A stretch of 64,000 bases of DNA, taken from NCBI GenBank assembly GCA_902785295.1, contig CACZYK010000002.1, positions 1 through 64,000 of the forward strand. The letters run 5' to 3'. Below, one piece after another: positions 35,664-44,880 of the stretch. Made by a program: the position numbers and the translations under genes. How positions within the stretch are numbered: position 1 is the first letter of the stretch; every line of letters starts with the position of its first letter. The notes beneath the pieces are model-generated. The model was not told the origin of the DNA and did no database searches. It saw only the letters and a program-made list of their open reading frames with translations. Source of the DNA: an uncultured Clostridium sp. (GTDB lineage: Bacteria; Bacillota; Clostridia; Clostridiales; Clostridiaceae).

Positions 35664-36833
35664 TTACCATTCGCCAGGGCCAGCAACTAAATAAACAGTT
35701 ACTGCTCTTCTTCCAAAGGCAAAACATTCAGCTTCACTTAACATAAATAAATCAATTCTATTTCCCTTTATAGCTCCTCCACAGTCAGCAGCAATTGCAT
35801 ATCCATATCCAGGAACATATAATTTACTTCCATAAGGAATAACTGTTGGGTCTATAGCAACTGTACTTATTCCATTAGGGTCTCTATGAGTTCTTAAACC
35901 AGTAGAGGTATAAGCATCATTACAATATGCTGTAGCTACAAAAGAATAAGCCTTTTTAAATTTAGAAGTATCTACATTTTTTAATTCAAAAGAAAATTCA
36001 GCACTTGTATCATCTTCTTTTAAGGTCGCTAATTTAGAATTAGCAGCAGTAATAGCATCATTAGTTTTCTTTATTACAGATTCAGTTGAAATTTCAGGTA
36101 ACAAACTACTTAAAACAGAAATAGCTTCAGTAAGTTGTGCTCTGTTAGGAGAAGATGAATTTACCACTTCTATTTGATGTTTTACTAAGTTTTCTTCATT
36201 TTCTGCTATTTTTTCTTTTAATTTTTCAATTTCTTTAGAAACTTGTATCTTTTTCTCTTCAAGTAAGGATTTCTTTTCTTGAATTGTATTAAGATTATTT
36301 TTAACTTCATTATTTAAAGAATCTAATGCATTTTTTTGATTTTCTAAGTTAGAAACTGTTTCATTTAATTTATCTAAATTATCATTATGTTCTTCTATTA
36401 ACTTATTATCAGCATCTATTATTTTGTTTGTATAATTAATTCTATCTACAAGCTCTCCTAAACTTTCAGAACTTAATATAAAAGTTAATGTATTGAAAGT
36501 AGAGGTTGTCCCATTTTTGTATAATTCTCTAATTCTAGTAGAAAGCATTTCTTCATCATTTTCTATTTGTTTTTTTAATTCTGAAATATTATTTTCTTTT
36601 ACAGAAATTTCATCCTTAAATTTTTCTATTTCACCTTCATATTCAGAAACTTTTTTTTCAAGACTATAAATTTCTTTATTAAGATTAGAAATCTCATCAT
36701 TTATAGATGTAAGCTCTGATGACATATCATTAAATTGAATTTTATTTTGTTGCAAATCATTAGTTGCATAAACATAATGAGTATTTGCCATAATGAGCAT
36801 AGATGCTAATAAAAGCGATATTTTTTTCTTCAT
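35664..36833 (-). CDS. Secreted coiled-coil protein with a 3D domain
   Basis: Signal peptide MKKKISLLLASMLIMANTHY with likely cleavage near VYA, then a long coiled coil (about residues 30-215), then a C-terminal 3D domain with its three conserved Asp (ATAYCNDAYTSTGLRT; VAIDPTVIPYGSKLYV; AIAADCGGAIKGNRIDLF). The 3D domain is found in lytic transglycosylases such as YuiC, YocH and Rpf-like proteins, so this is a likely cell-wall hydrolase with a CwlO-like N-terminal stalk. AAGGTGG precedes the ATG. Flanked by sporulation genes but on the opposite strand. Confidence 0.85.
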   Translation of the reverse strand: MKKKISLLLASMLIMANTHYVYATNDLQQNKIQFNDMSSELTSINDEISNLNKEIYSLEKKVSEYEGEIEKFKDEISVKENNISELKKQIENDEEMLSTRIRELYKNGTTSTFNTLTFILSSESLGELVDRINYTNKIIDADNKLIEEHNDNLDKLNETVSNLENQKNALDSLNNEVKNNLNTIQEKKSLLEEKKIQVSKEIEKLKEKIAENEENLVKHQIEVVNSSSPNRAQLTEAISVLSSLLPEISTESVIKKTNDAITAANSKLATLKEDDTSAEFSFELKNVDTSKFKKAYSFVATAYCNDAYTSTGLRTHRDPNGISTVAIDPTVIPYGSKLYVPGYGYAIAADCGGAIKGNRIDLFMLSEAECFAFGRRAVTVYLVAGPGEW

Positions 36834-37046
36834 TGTAATCCACCTTTTTAATTCTAGTTCATTAATTTACGAATTATTATAACATAAAAAAAGAAAAAAT
36901 ACAAATGATGGAAAAAAGTTGAAAAAGATTAGGTTTACTAATTAAAATAGCTTGATATTTTTTAATAGAAAAATTAAAAAATAGTGTTTTTTATTTCTAT
37001 TATTAGGAATACTAAGTTATAGGAACAAGAAAGGAGATGAATTTTT

Positions 37047-37499
37047 ATGAAAAAAGAAAATACTATAAAACAAAAGTTCCAAGTAATAACAAATGAGACA
37101 AAACCAAAGCCTAAAATAATAAGCAATTGTGTTAAAGCCTTCTTAGTTGGTGGTGCTATTTGTACTATAGGTCAAATAATAATGAAAATATTAGAAAGGT
37201 TTCAATATAGTATAGAAGATACCTCAGCTTTAACCTCAATAATAATGGTATTTTTAGGTGCGTTATTAACAGGAATAGGAATTTATGATAAAATAGCTAA
37301 TTTTGCAGGAGCAGGAACCGTAGTTCCTATAACTGGTTTTGCTAATGCAGTTGTTGCACCAGCAATAGAATTTAAAAAAGAAGGATTTGTATTTGGAGTA
37401 GCAGCAAAAATGTTTACAATTGCTGGACCAGTGCTTGTATATGGCATAGGTTCATCTGTGATTATTGGGTTAATTTATTATTTTATTAATATATTTTGA
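37047..37499 (+). CDS. spoVAC: Stage V sporulation protein AC
   Basis: Membrane protein of the SpoVA channel that moves dipicolinic acid into the forespore and out during germination. Four hydrophobic segments are visible, with the family motif GALLTGIGIYDKIANFAGAG. Length 150 is normal. AAGGAGATG precedes the ATG. First of the spoVAC-AD-AE trio, the usual clostridial set. A sigma-G-like -10 (AATACTA, 37008-37014) lies upstream, but the -35 is not convincing. Confidence 0.96.
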   Translation: MKKENTIKQKFQVITNETKPKPKIISNCVKAFLVGGAICTIGQIIMKILERFQYSIEDTSALTSIIMVFLGALLTGIGIYDKIANFAGAGTVVPITGFANAVVAPAIEFKKEGFVFGVAAKMFTIAGPVLVYGIGSSVIIGLIYYFINIF

Positions 37500-37513
37500 T
37501 GGAGGTTTAAGAG

Positions 37514-38536
37514 ATGGAAGGTAAAGGAACAAAAAGGGTAGGAACTCAAACAGTTAAATTAAGTAATCCTCCAAAGATTATCTCAACTTTTTCAATTGTA
37601 GGGCCTAAGGAAGGGCAAGGTCCATTAAGGGAATATTTTGATGAAATTTTAAATGATGATACTTGTGGAAAAGATAGTTTTGAAAAAGCAGAAAGTGATA
37701 TGATGTTTACTGCAATAAATGAAGCCATTAAAAGGTCTAAAGTAAATGAGTGTGATATAAATTATCTTTTCTCAGGAGATTTATTAAATCAAATAATGTC
37801 TTCTAGCTTTGCAGCAAGAGAATTTTCAATTCCTTTTTTTGGACTATATGGAGCATGTTCAACTATGTCAGAATCCCTAAGCTTAGCTTCACTAATGATG
37901 GATGGAGGATTTGCAGAATATGTAGTAGCAGCCACTTCATCCCATTTTAGCTCATCTGAAAGACAATTTAGATTTCCATTAGAGTATGGTTCTCAAAGAG
38001 TTCCTACTGCACAATGGACAGTTACAGGCTCTGGAGCTATGGTTCTTGGAAAGCATGGTGAATATCCTAAAGTTACTTATGTGACAACAGGGCTTGTAAA
38101 GGACTATGGAATCATGGACCCTAATAATATGGGAGCAGCCATGACTCCAGCTGCAGTAGATACAATATATAGGCATTTTAAAGATACAGGAAGAAATCCA
38201 AAGGACTATGATATTATAGCCACAGGAGATTTAGGGTCTGTAGGAAAAGCTATGACAGATAAGCTTCTTTTAGAATATGGATATGATATAAGAGAAAATC
38301 ATATGGATTGTGGAGAAAGTATTTTTTATAATGAAGAACAAAATACATGCTCTGGTGGAAGTGGATGTGGATGTTCAGCAGTAGTAGCAACAGGATATTT
38401 ATATAAAAAATTAATGAGAAAAGAAATAAAAAATGTACTTTTAGTATCAACAGGTGCCTTAATGAGTCCAACTTCCTCACTTCAAGGAGAAAGCATACCT
38501 GGAATAGCACACGCAGTTTCAATAGAAATGGATTAA
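37514..38536 (+). CDS. spoVAD: Stage V sporulation protein AD
   Basis: Thiolase-fold protein of the SpoVA complex, which binds dipicolinic acid on the spore inner membrane. Recognisable segments are PKIISTFSIVGPKEGQGPL, PFFGLYGACSTMSESLSLA and SGGSGCGCSAVV near the C-terminus. Length 340 is normal. It starts 14 bases after spoVAC with GGAGG upstream. Confidence 0.97.
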   Translation: MEGKGTKRVGTQTVKLSNPPKIISTFSIVGPKEGQGPLREYFDEILNDDTCGKDSFEKAESDMMFTAINEAIKRSKVNECDINYLFSGDLLNQIMSSSFAAREFSIPFFGLYGACSTMSESLSLASLMMDGGFAEYVVAATSSHFSSSERQFRFPLEYGSQRVPTAQWTVTGSGAMVLGKHGEYPKVTYVTTGLVKDYGIMDPNNMGAAMTPAAVDTIYRHFKDTGRNPKDYDIIATGDLGSVGKAMTDKLLLEYGYDIRENHMDCGESIFYNEEQNTCSGGSGCGCSAVVATGYLYKKLMRKEIKNVLLVSTGALMSPTSSLQGESIPGIAHAVSIEMD

Positions 38537-38549
38537 AGGAGAGATAAAC

Positions 38550-38906
38550 ATGGAATTTATAAGAGCATTTATAGTTGGAGGGTTAATATGTGTTGTAGGA
38601 CAAATTTTAATGGATACTACAAAGCTTACTCCAGCAAGAATATTAGTTATGTTTGTTACCTTAGGGGCTATTTTAGGAGCCTTTGGATTATATGATAAGC
38701 TTGTAGATTTTGCTGGAGCTGGTGCAACTATTCCTCTTCCTAGTTTTGGAAATAGTCTTGCTAAGGCTGCAATAAAAGAGGTAAAAGAATCAGGATTTAT
38801 TGGAGCATTCTCAGGAGGAATTAAAGGAGCAGCTGCAGGAATAACAGCTTCAATATTCTTTGGGTACTTAATGGCATTAATATTTAATCCAAAGACAAAA
38901 AATTAA
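38550..38906 (+). CDS. spoVAE: Stage V sporulation protein AE (AEb)
   Basis: Small membrane protein of the SpoVA channel. It is a paralogue of SpoVAC: GGLICVVGQILMDTTKLTP and GLYDKLVDFAGAGATIPLPS match the corresponding SpoVAC segments. Length 118 is normal. Last gene of the trio, with AAGGAGAG upstream. Confidence 0.95.
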   Translation: MEFIRAFIVGGLICVVGQILMDTTKLTPARILVMFVTLGAILGAFGLYDKLVDFAGAGATIPLPSFGNSLAKAAIKEVKESGFIGAFSGGIKGAAAGITASIFFGYLMALIFNPKTKN

Positions 38907-38967
38907 TTTAAAATAGGTTTAAAATAAAGAAAATAGGATAGCATTAAATAATGAGGTGATGCTATCT

Positions 38968-40668
38968 GTGTATATAAAAAAGCTTGGAGAAATTAAAGCA
39001 CCAATTATTTACATATCCTTAACAATAATTATAGCTTCTATTGTGTATGGGCTTTATTTTCAATACTTTTGGCCAGCAGTTATTGTTGCTGGCTGTTTTT
39101 TCATTTTTATATTTTTTTCAACTAATAAGATTTTTACCATATTTATAGCTCTTATTTTCATATTAAGTATAGGAATAAATAAAAATTATTATAATGTAAA
39201 TATAAATAAAAATTTTACTGGAAAAGTAAGAATTATAGAAAATAAATCATACTATAAAATAATTTCATATAAAGGAAAAAGAATTTATGTGCAAGATGAA
39301 GCTTTTCAAGGAGAAGTTGGAGAAAGGTTTATTTTAAAAGGAGATTTTCTAAAAGAAAAAGATATGGCAAATGGCATTATAGGAAATTTAAAAATAACTT
39401 CTTCTAAAAAGCTTAAGGGAGATATTATATATAAATTATATGAAATAAGAAAGAAAATTTATTTCAAACTAGAAGAAAACATAGGCAAAAGAAAAGCAGG
39501 ACTTATTGTATCTTTAGCTTTTGGATATTCTGATTATTTAGATAATGAAGATTTAGAGGATATGAAAGGAATGGGTGTTATTCATGCAATCAGCGTGTCA
39601 GGCTTGCATGTAGCATTAGTATATGGAATTTTAAAAAAGATTTTAAAAAATAAAGGAGCTTTATTAGTAACTATTATTTATGTTTTACTTACAGGAGCAG
39701 AATTTTCTTCACTAAGAGCATTAATAATGATAATATTCTTAAGTTGTTCTTTAGATTTTAGAAAAAATTATAATCCTTTAGGGGGATTAGCACTTAGTGC
39801 ATTAATAATTACATTAAAAGCTCCATATGCTCCATTTCAGTTAGGATTTCAGCTTTCTTTTTTAGCAACCTTAGGGATAATAATTTTTTCACAAAAATTA
39901 AACAATAAACTTTATAAGTTACCTAAATATTTAAGAGAAAGTTTATCAATATCATTGTCTGCTCAAGTATTTACAATTCCAGTAATGATTATAGCTTTTA
40001 AAGAATTTTCTCTTGGTTTTATCATAGGAAATACAATACTTACACCCATTTTTGATATGTTAATAAAGCTTGGAAATTTACTTTTAATTGTATTACCATT
40101 TTCTTTATTATTTGACTTTGTAAGTTTTGTAATACTTAAAGTTATAAATTTTTTAGATTTTATTATGGATTATTTATATATTTTTCCACAGGAAATTATT
40201 ATAAATGATTGGTTTGCTCTTATATATGTATGTGCTTTTATAGGATTATATTATTCATTTAAAAAGGATAAAAGATTTATTCTCCTTCCCCTAATAGCTA
40301 ATATTGTATTTGTAATTCATATTTATAGTCCTTTAGTAAGAGTAGATTACTATAAAGAAGGAGCTATTTTAATATCATATAAAGGGGAAAGAGCCTTAGT
40401 TACTAATAAAAGAAATATAGATATAAAAACACTTAAAAAGGTTTCTTTAACTTCAAATGGATATAGAGAAGGAAAGAAAATATCAATAAAAAATAAAGTG
40501 GAGATAAATAGAAAAAGTAAAAATTTTATTATGAATATTAAAGGGAAACAATATATAATTAACATGGGTAAGGATAAAAATTTTGAAGAAGAATATGATA
40601 TAATAGACTTTAAGAATGATAATCTAAAGGGATTTTACATTTTAAAGGACAAAATTATTTTATATTAG
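38968..40668 (+). CDS. ComEC/Rec2-like membrane channel lacking the nuclease domain
   Basis: Predicted DNA-transport channel family. An N-terminal DUF4131-type membrane region is followed by the competence domain with the signature ISVSGLHVALVYGIL and repeated membrane segments to about residue 450. The usual C-terminal metallo-beta-lactamase domain (with HxHxDH) is absent: after VDYYKEGAILISYKGERALV only about 110 residues remain, beta-rich and without metal ligands. At 566 residues it is about 200 shorter than full ComEC. The GTG at 38968 fits AGGTGAT upstream; a GTG at 38956 lies inside that site. It precedes holA as in many Firmicutes. Confidence 0.85.
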   Translation: MYIKKLGEIKAPIIYISLTIIIASIVYGLYFQYFWPAVIVAGCFFIFIFFSTNKIFTIFIALIFILSIGINKNYYNVNINKNFTGKVRIIENKSYYKIISYKGKRIYVQDEAFQGEVGERFILKGDFLKEKDMANGIIGNLKITSSKKLKGDIIYKLYEIRKKIYFKLEENIGKRKAGLIVSLAFGYSDYLDNEDLEDMKGMGVIHAISVSGLHVALVYGILKKILKNKGALLVTIIYVLLTGAEFSSLRALIMIIFLSCSLDFRKNYNPLGGLALSALIITLKAPYAPFQLGFQLSFLATLGIIIFSQKLNNKLYKLPKYLRESLSISLSAQVFTIPVMIIAFKEFSLGFIIGNTILTPIFDMLIKLGNLLLIVLPFSLLFDFVSFVILKVINFLDFIMDYLYIFPQEIIINDWFALIYVCAFIGLYYSFKKDKRFILLPLIANIVFVIHIYSPLVRVDYYKEGAILISYKGERALVTNKRNIDIKTLKKVSLTSNGYREGKKISIKNKVEINRKSKNFIMNIKGKQYIINMGKDKNFEEEYDIIDFKNDNLKGFYILKDKIILY

Positions 40669-40686
40669 TTGGAAAGGTGGATTAAC

Positions 40687-41727
40687 TTGATTACTTATGC
40701 TGTTTTAGAAAAAGATGTAAAAAATAATTCTTTAAAAAATTCATATATATTTTGTGGATTGGATGAGGAACTTATAAAAGAGGAAATTAAGTTAATTTCA
40801 AAGCCATTTATGAGTGATGGACTTGGAGACCTTAATTATGTAAAGTTAGATGGACTAACAGTTACAGCAGAAGATATAAAAAATGCTTGTGAAACTCTTC
40901 CTTTTATGAGTGAAAAAAAATTAGTAGTTGTTTATAGAGCAAATTTTTTAAAAGAAAAAACTGATAGTACAGGAAATGCTATATTCAAAGAGATAAAAGA
41001 ATATTTAAAGGATGTTCCTCCTCATACAATATTAATTATGTATTATGTTTTTAATGATAAAAGAGAAACTCCTAAAAAAAATAAAAAGCTTATGTCTTTA
41101 GATAAAATAACTTCAATAGTATATTTTGAAAAACTAAAAAGAGATAAATTTGCAAAAAAGGTTGAGGAGATTTTTCAAGAGAAAGAAGGAAAAATAGGTA
41201 AAATTGAACTTAGATATTTCTGTGAAAGGGTAGCTAATAATTTTGATATAGTAAATAGAGAAATAGATAAGCTTATTGCTTATACAAATGGAAGAGAAAT
41301 TAAGAGAGAAGATATTAATAAGCTTCTTCCACCTAAAAATGAAGAGGATATTTTTGATTTAGTAGATTTAATTTCTCAAAGAAAAATAGATAAGGCTATG
41401 GACCTTATTGATGAACTTTTATTTAGAGCAGACCAACATATGCTTATTATAACTTCAATAGAAAATCAATTTAAGAGATTATATACAATAAAGATTGGAG
41501 TAATGGCAGGAAAAAAGACAGAGGATTTTGTAAAAGAATTTAGATTACCTTCATTTGTATGTGAAAAAATGATAAATTTAAGCAATAAATTTTCATTAAA
41601 GCAACTTAAAGAGCTTATACGATTATGTATGAAAACTGAAGAAAAATTAAAATCTTCTAATGTGGATAAAAAAATGGAATTAGAGATGCTTTTAGTTGGA
41701 ACTCTTACAATTAAAAAAACAGAGTAA
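40687..41727 (+). CDS. holA: DNA polymerase III delta subunit
   Basis: Clamp-loader subunit that opens the beta ring. The family is recognised from its size (346 residues) and from segments such as SYIFCGLDEELIKEEIKLIS, ETLPFMSEKKLVVVYRANFL and LLFRADQHMLIITSIENQFK. TTG at 40687 is the start, with AAAGGTGG upstream. Located between comEC and rpsT, the standard Firmicute order. Confidence 0.93.
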   Translation: MITYAVLEKDVKNNSLKNSYIFCGLDEELIKEEIKLISKPFMSDGLGDLNYVKLDGLTVTAEDIKNACETLPFMSEKKLVVVYRANFLKEKTDSTGNAIFKEIKEYLKDVPPHTILIMYYVFNDKRETPKKNKKLMSLDKITSIVYFEKLKRDKFAKKVEEIFQEKEGKIGKIELRYFCERVANNFDIVNREIDKLIAYTNGREIKREDINKLLPPKNEEDIFDLVDLISQRKIDKAMDLIDELLFRADQHMLIITSIENQFKRLYTIKIGVMAGKKTEDFVKEFRLPSFVCEKMINLSNKFSLKQLKELIRLCMKTEEKLKSSNVDKKMELEMLLVGTLTIKKTE

Positions 41728-41734
41728 ATATATT

Positions 41735-41790
41735 ATTCTTAACAAGTTATCTAAAGTTTAGCAATTAATATAATTTCCTTGTTAAAAAGT
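41735..41790. repeat. Dispersed repeat R, copy 4 (partial)
   Basis: TTAACAAGTTATCTAAAG and ATATAATTTCCT match the right half of copies 1 and 2, same orientation. Lies after the holA stop. Confidence 0.55.
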
Positions 41791-41794
41791 AAAT

Positions 41795-41818
41795 AACCGA
41801 CCTAATTATAGGTCGGTT
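41795..41818. terminator. Bidirectional terminator between holA and rpsT
   Basis: Perfect stem AACCGACCTA / TAGGTCGGTT with a 4-base loop between two convergent genes. Confidence 0.88.
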
Positions 41819-41827
41819 TATACTTAA

Positions 41828-42091
41828 TTAAGCTAAAGCATTTAACTTAGCAGCTAATCTTGATTTCTTTCTAGCAGCCATGTTCTTGTGAACTACTCCT
41901 TTTTGAGCAGCCATATCTAAAGCCTTAGTAGCCTTAACGAATGAAGTTTGAGCTTCTTCAACGTTTTTAGCAGCAACAGCAGCTTCAAACTTCTTTATAG
42001 TAGTCTTTAAAGCAGACTTAATCATTCTATTTTGAGCAGTCTTAACTTCAGTAACTTTAATTCTCTTCTTTGCTGATTTAATATTTGCCAT
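41828..42091 (-). CDS. rpsT: 30S ribosomal protein S20
   Basis: Primary 16S-rRNA-binding protein of the small subunit. 87 residues, very basic, starting [20 protein letters not shown] and ending [18 protein letters not shown], both typical. GAGGGGGTG precedes the ATG. It is monocistronic and opposite in direction to its neighbours, as in other Firmicutes. Confidence 0.98.
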   Translation of the reverse strand: MANIKSAKKRIKVTEVKTAQNRMIKSALKTTIKKFEAAVAAKNVEEAQTSFVKATKALDMAAQKGVVHKNMAARKKSRLAAKLNALA

Positions 42092-42123
42092 TCTTAATTC
42101 ACCCCCTCAAATTTTTATAGGGC

Positions 42124-42156
42124 CTCTTGCAGTTTTTGGGGAAATCTGCGTACGAG
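42124..42156 (-). promoter_or_regulatory. Possible structured leader of rpsT
   Basis: In the roughly 77-base 5' leader of rpsT, read on the minus strand, CTC-GTAC-GCAG pairs with CTGC-AA-GAG around a loop of about 13 bases. It is unusually GC-rich for this genome. Ribosomal-protein leaders often bind their own product, but autoregulation here is inference. Confidence 0.4.
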
Positions 42157-42174
42157 TCATATTCAACAAACCTT

Positions 42175-42203
42175 ATTATAACATTGAAATTTCACATATT
42201 CAA
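42175..42203 (-). promoter_or_regulatory. Promoter of rpsT
   Basis: On the minus strand, TTGAAT (42203-42198), 17 bases, then TATAAT (42180-42175). Confidence 0.8.
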
Positions 42204-42330
42204 GTATTAAATTTATATAATATGGGAAAATAAATTATATGGATATTTAAAGCTATAGATAAATTTATATGTTTTGTAGCTACAAGTATTATCTATAAAC
42301 AAAAAATAATTTTATTTATGAGGTGTTATT

Positions 42331-43305
42331 ATGATTAATACAAGAACTGATTTAGCTTTAGAATCTAAGGAGATGTACAAAGAAAAAAATAACAAAGAAG
42401 CAGATGGAGTCATACTAGAGGAAGAAGAAATTGATGGAACCAAAATAAGTAAGGTAAGAATTATAAATGAAATTGGTTCAGAAAAATTAGGAAAACCAAT
42501 TGGAAATTATATAACCTTAGATATACCTCAATTTACAGAATACGATGGAGAATTAATGGATAGTGTATCAAAGGTTCTAGGGAAGATATTAAAGGAATTA
42601 ATAAAGGTAAAAAAAGATGATAGAGTTTTAGTAGTAGGATTAGGAAATTGGAATGTAACTCCAGATGCCTTAGGACCAAAGGTAATTGAAGGTATAATGG
42701 TAACAAGGCATTTAAGTGAAGTTATGCCAGAGGCTATGGAAGAAAATATGATATCTGTGGCTGCTATTTCACCAGGAGTTTTAGGAACTACTGGAATAGA
42801 AACAGGAGAAGTTATTAAATCTTTAGTTGATAAGATAAAGCCTTCTTTAATAATATGTATAGATGCTTTAGCAGCAAGAAGAATTCAAAGATTAAATAAA
42901 ACCATTCAAATAAGTGATACTGGAATTTCACCAGGGGCAGGAGTAGGAAATCATAGAAAAGCAATAAACGAGGAAGAACTTGGAGTAAAGGTAATAGCAG
43001 TTGGAGTTCCAACAGTAGTGGATGCTTCAACAATAGCAAATGATACTATGGATATGGTTTTAGATAATCTAATTAATGAAGCACAAGAAGGAAAGGAATT
43101 TTATAATATGCTTAAAAATATTGACAAGAATGCAAAAGAAGTTCTTATAAAAGAAATGCTTAATCCTTATTTTGGAGATTTAATAGTAACTCCTAAAGAA
43201 GTAGATTTAATTATAGATTCATTATCTAAAATAATTGCAAATGGAATAAATATAGCAGTACAGCCTAATATGACAATGGAGGATATAAATAAATTTATGA
43301 ATTAA
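42331..43305 (+). CDS. gpr: Spore protease GPR
   Basis: Aspartic-type protease that degrades SASPs at germination. It starts with the propeptide INTRTDLALESKEMYKE, and the catalytic core includes DRVLVVGLGNWNVTPDALGP and SPGVLGTTGIETGEVI. Length 324 includes the zymogen extension. GAGGTG precedes the ATG. Next to spoIIP, as usual in Firmicutes. Expressed in the forespore under sigma-F/G in relatives. Confidence 0.97.
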   Translation: MINTRTDLALESKEMYKEKNNKEADGVILEEEEIDGTKISKVRIINEIGSEKLGKPIGNYITLDIPQFTEYDGELMDSVSKVLGKILKELIKVKKDDRVLVVGLGNWNVTPDALGPKVIEGIMVTRHLSEVMPEAMEENMISVAAISPGVLGTTGIETGEVIKSLVDKIKPSLIICIDALAARRIQRLNKTIQISDTGISPGAGVGNHRKAINEEELGVKVIAVGVPTVVDASTIANDTMDMVLDNLINEAQEGKEFYNMLKNIDKNAKEVLIKEMLNPYFGDLIVTPKEVDLIIDSLSKIIANGINIAVQPNMTMEDINKFMN

Positions 43306-43380
43306 AAAAGTACTAATAATTATGTAAAATTTCCATATAATATAAAGTGATTTGATATAAATCTCAGGGGGGCTTTTATT

Positions 43381-44418
43381 TTGTATGGAACTATAATAAG
43401 AGTTAATAAGAATAAACATAAAATTAATGTAGGAATAATAATACTCTTAGTTTTTATATTAATATATGCTGGAAGATTTCTAAAGGTTCTAAAAAAAAAT
43501 ACAGAAAATGGAGCACTTCCATATGTTCAGCTCCTTAATTTTGGAATGCCTATCATAGAAAATGAAATTTATGATAAAAGTGCATATGCAGAAAATAAGC
43601 TTACAGTAAAAACAATAATGATTGAGACTTTAGGATTAAATAAACTGGACAGTAATAGCATAATTGGAAATGAGGTAAGCTATTTTGCAATAAAAACTCA
43701 ATCATCAGATAATATTCAATCTACTGATATTTCATCATTTAATATAGATGAAGAAACAATTATAAGAGTAGATAATATTAGCGATAATTCTTTAAAAAAA
43801 GAGCTTGATAAAAGTAAGCCTGAGGTTCTTATATATCATACTCACACTACTGAAGCATATGCAGAAGGAGGAATAGATTCAATTAATGAAGACTATAATA
43901 TTGTAGGAGTAGGAAATGTTTTGACAGAAGAGCTTGAAAATACTTATGGAATATCAGTAATACATGATAAAACAAACCATAGTGAGGTATATAATGATAG
44001 CTATGCAAGGTCTATAGAAACAGTACAAAAATATCTAAATGAATATGGAGATAATTTTAAACTTATAATTGACCTTCATAGAGATTCAGTTGAAAATAAA
44101 AATGCTGTTACAGCTATAGTAAATGGAGAAAGTACTGCTAAAATAATGTTTGTAACAGCAACTAAAAGCACTAGATATGAAAAAAATCAAGCATTAGTAG
44201 ATGAATTTTATAATAAAGCTAATGAACTTTTTCCAGGCTTTACAAGAAGTAATGTAATTTATAATTATGGAGCCATGAGAAGAACTCAAAGTTTAAGTGA
44301 TAGTACAATGCTAATAGAATGTGGAGCTAATGTAAATACAGCACAAGAAGCTAAGAACTCAGCAAAATTAATAGCAAGATTAATTGCAGAACATATAAAT
44401 AGAGAAAAAAATCCTTAA
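43381..44418 (+). CDS. spoIIP: Stage II sporulation protein P
   Basis: Membrane-anchored amidase and endopeptidase that degrades septal peptidoglycan during engulfment with SpoIID and SpoIIM. N-terminal anchor INVGIIILLVFILIYAGRF; active-site motif EVLIYHTHTTEAYAEG and second metal-site segment LIIDLHRDSV, then CGANVNTAQEAKNS. Length 345 is normal. TTG is the start, 8 bases after GGGGG; an ATG four bases later is out of frame. Confidence 0.95.
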   Translation: MYGTIIRVNKNKHKINVGIIILLVFILIYAGRFLKVLKKNTENGALPYVQLLNFGMPIIENEIYDKSAYAENKLTVKTIMIETLGLNKLDSNSIIGNEVSYFAIKTQSSDNIQSTDISSFNIDEETIIRVDNISDNSLKKELDKSKPEVLIYHTHTTEAYAEGGIDSINEDYNIVGVGNVLTEELENTYGISVIHDKTNHSEVYNDSYARSIETVQKYLNEYGDNFKLIIDLHRDSVENKNAVTAIVNGESTAKIMFVTATKSTRYEKNQALVDEFYNKANELFPGFTRSNVIYNYGAMRRTQSLSDSTMLIECGANVNTAQEAKNSAKLIARLIAEHINREKNP

Positions 44419-44488
44419 ACAATGTATAAAAATTAATATTTTGGTAATCCTTTATAAAGTATAGAAACAAAATTGAAGGAGAACATAA

Positions 44489-44752
44489 ATGTTAAAAAAA
44501 TATTTAACTATAATTGCATTAATAACTATATTTTCTTTAGCATGTATAGGTCTTATAAAAATAAATATGGTAAACACAAGAGCATTATCACCATTAGGAA
44601 ATGCAGACAATAATTATGAACTTGTAAGTAAAGAATTTGGAGAAGATTTTTCAAGCTTTTTAAAGGATAATTGCAAAATAAAAATATATTCTGAAAATGG
44701 AATAGTTATTAGAATAGGAGAAAAAGATTTTAAATTGACAATAGGTAAATAA
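44489..44752 (+). CDS. Small exported or membrane-anchored protein
   Basis: 87 residues with one N-terminal hydrophobic segment (LTIIALITIFSLACIGLIKI), whose LACI could be a lipobox-like site, followed by a hydrophilic domain of about 60 residues (ALSPLGNADNNYELVSKEFG). AAGGAG precedes the ATG. Between spoIIP and lepA; position suggests a sporulation or envelope role, but no family is recognised. Confidence 0.7.
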   Translation: MLKKYLTIIALITIFSLACIGLIKINMVNTRALSPLGNADNNYELVSKEFGEDFSSFLKDNCKIKIYSENGIVIRIGEKDFKLTIGK

Positions 44753-44791
44753 ATAAGGTATTATGTAGTTCTTGTAAATATGAGTATTTAT

Positions 44792-44821
44792 TTGCGACAA
44801 CTATAATTTATATGATATAAT
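44792..44821 (+). promoter_or_regulatory. Promoter of lepA
   Basis: TTGCGA at 44792-44797, 18 bases, then TATAAT at 44816-44821. Confidence 0.65.
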
Positions 44822-44840
44822 TTATCTAATTTCTAATGAT

Positions 44841-44880
44841 GGGGGTGAAGTAACTGCTAAAAGAAAGCAGTTTTAATATA
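44841..44880 (+). promoter_or_regulatory. Shine-Dalgarno separated from the lepA start by a hairpin
   Basis: The only Shine-Dalgarno (GGGGGTGA, 44841-44848) is 31 bases from the lepA ATG. Between them is a 7-bp hairpin (AACTGCT / AGCAGTT, 44852-44872). If folded, the effective spacing falls to about 10 bases. An in-frame stop at 44874-44876 shows the start cannot be further upstream. Confidence 0.6.

Noticed and set aside
37008-37014. Sigma-G promoter for spoVAC (AATACTA)
   Set aside because: The -10 is plausible but the sequence 18 bases upstream (GTGTTT) does not match the -35.
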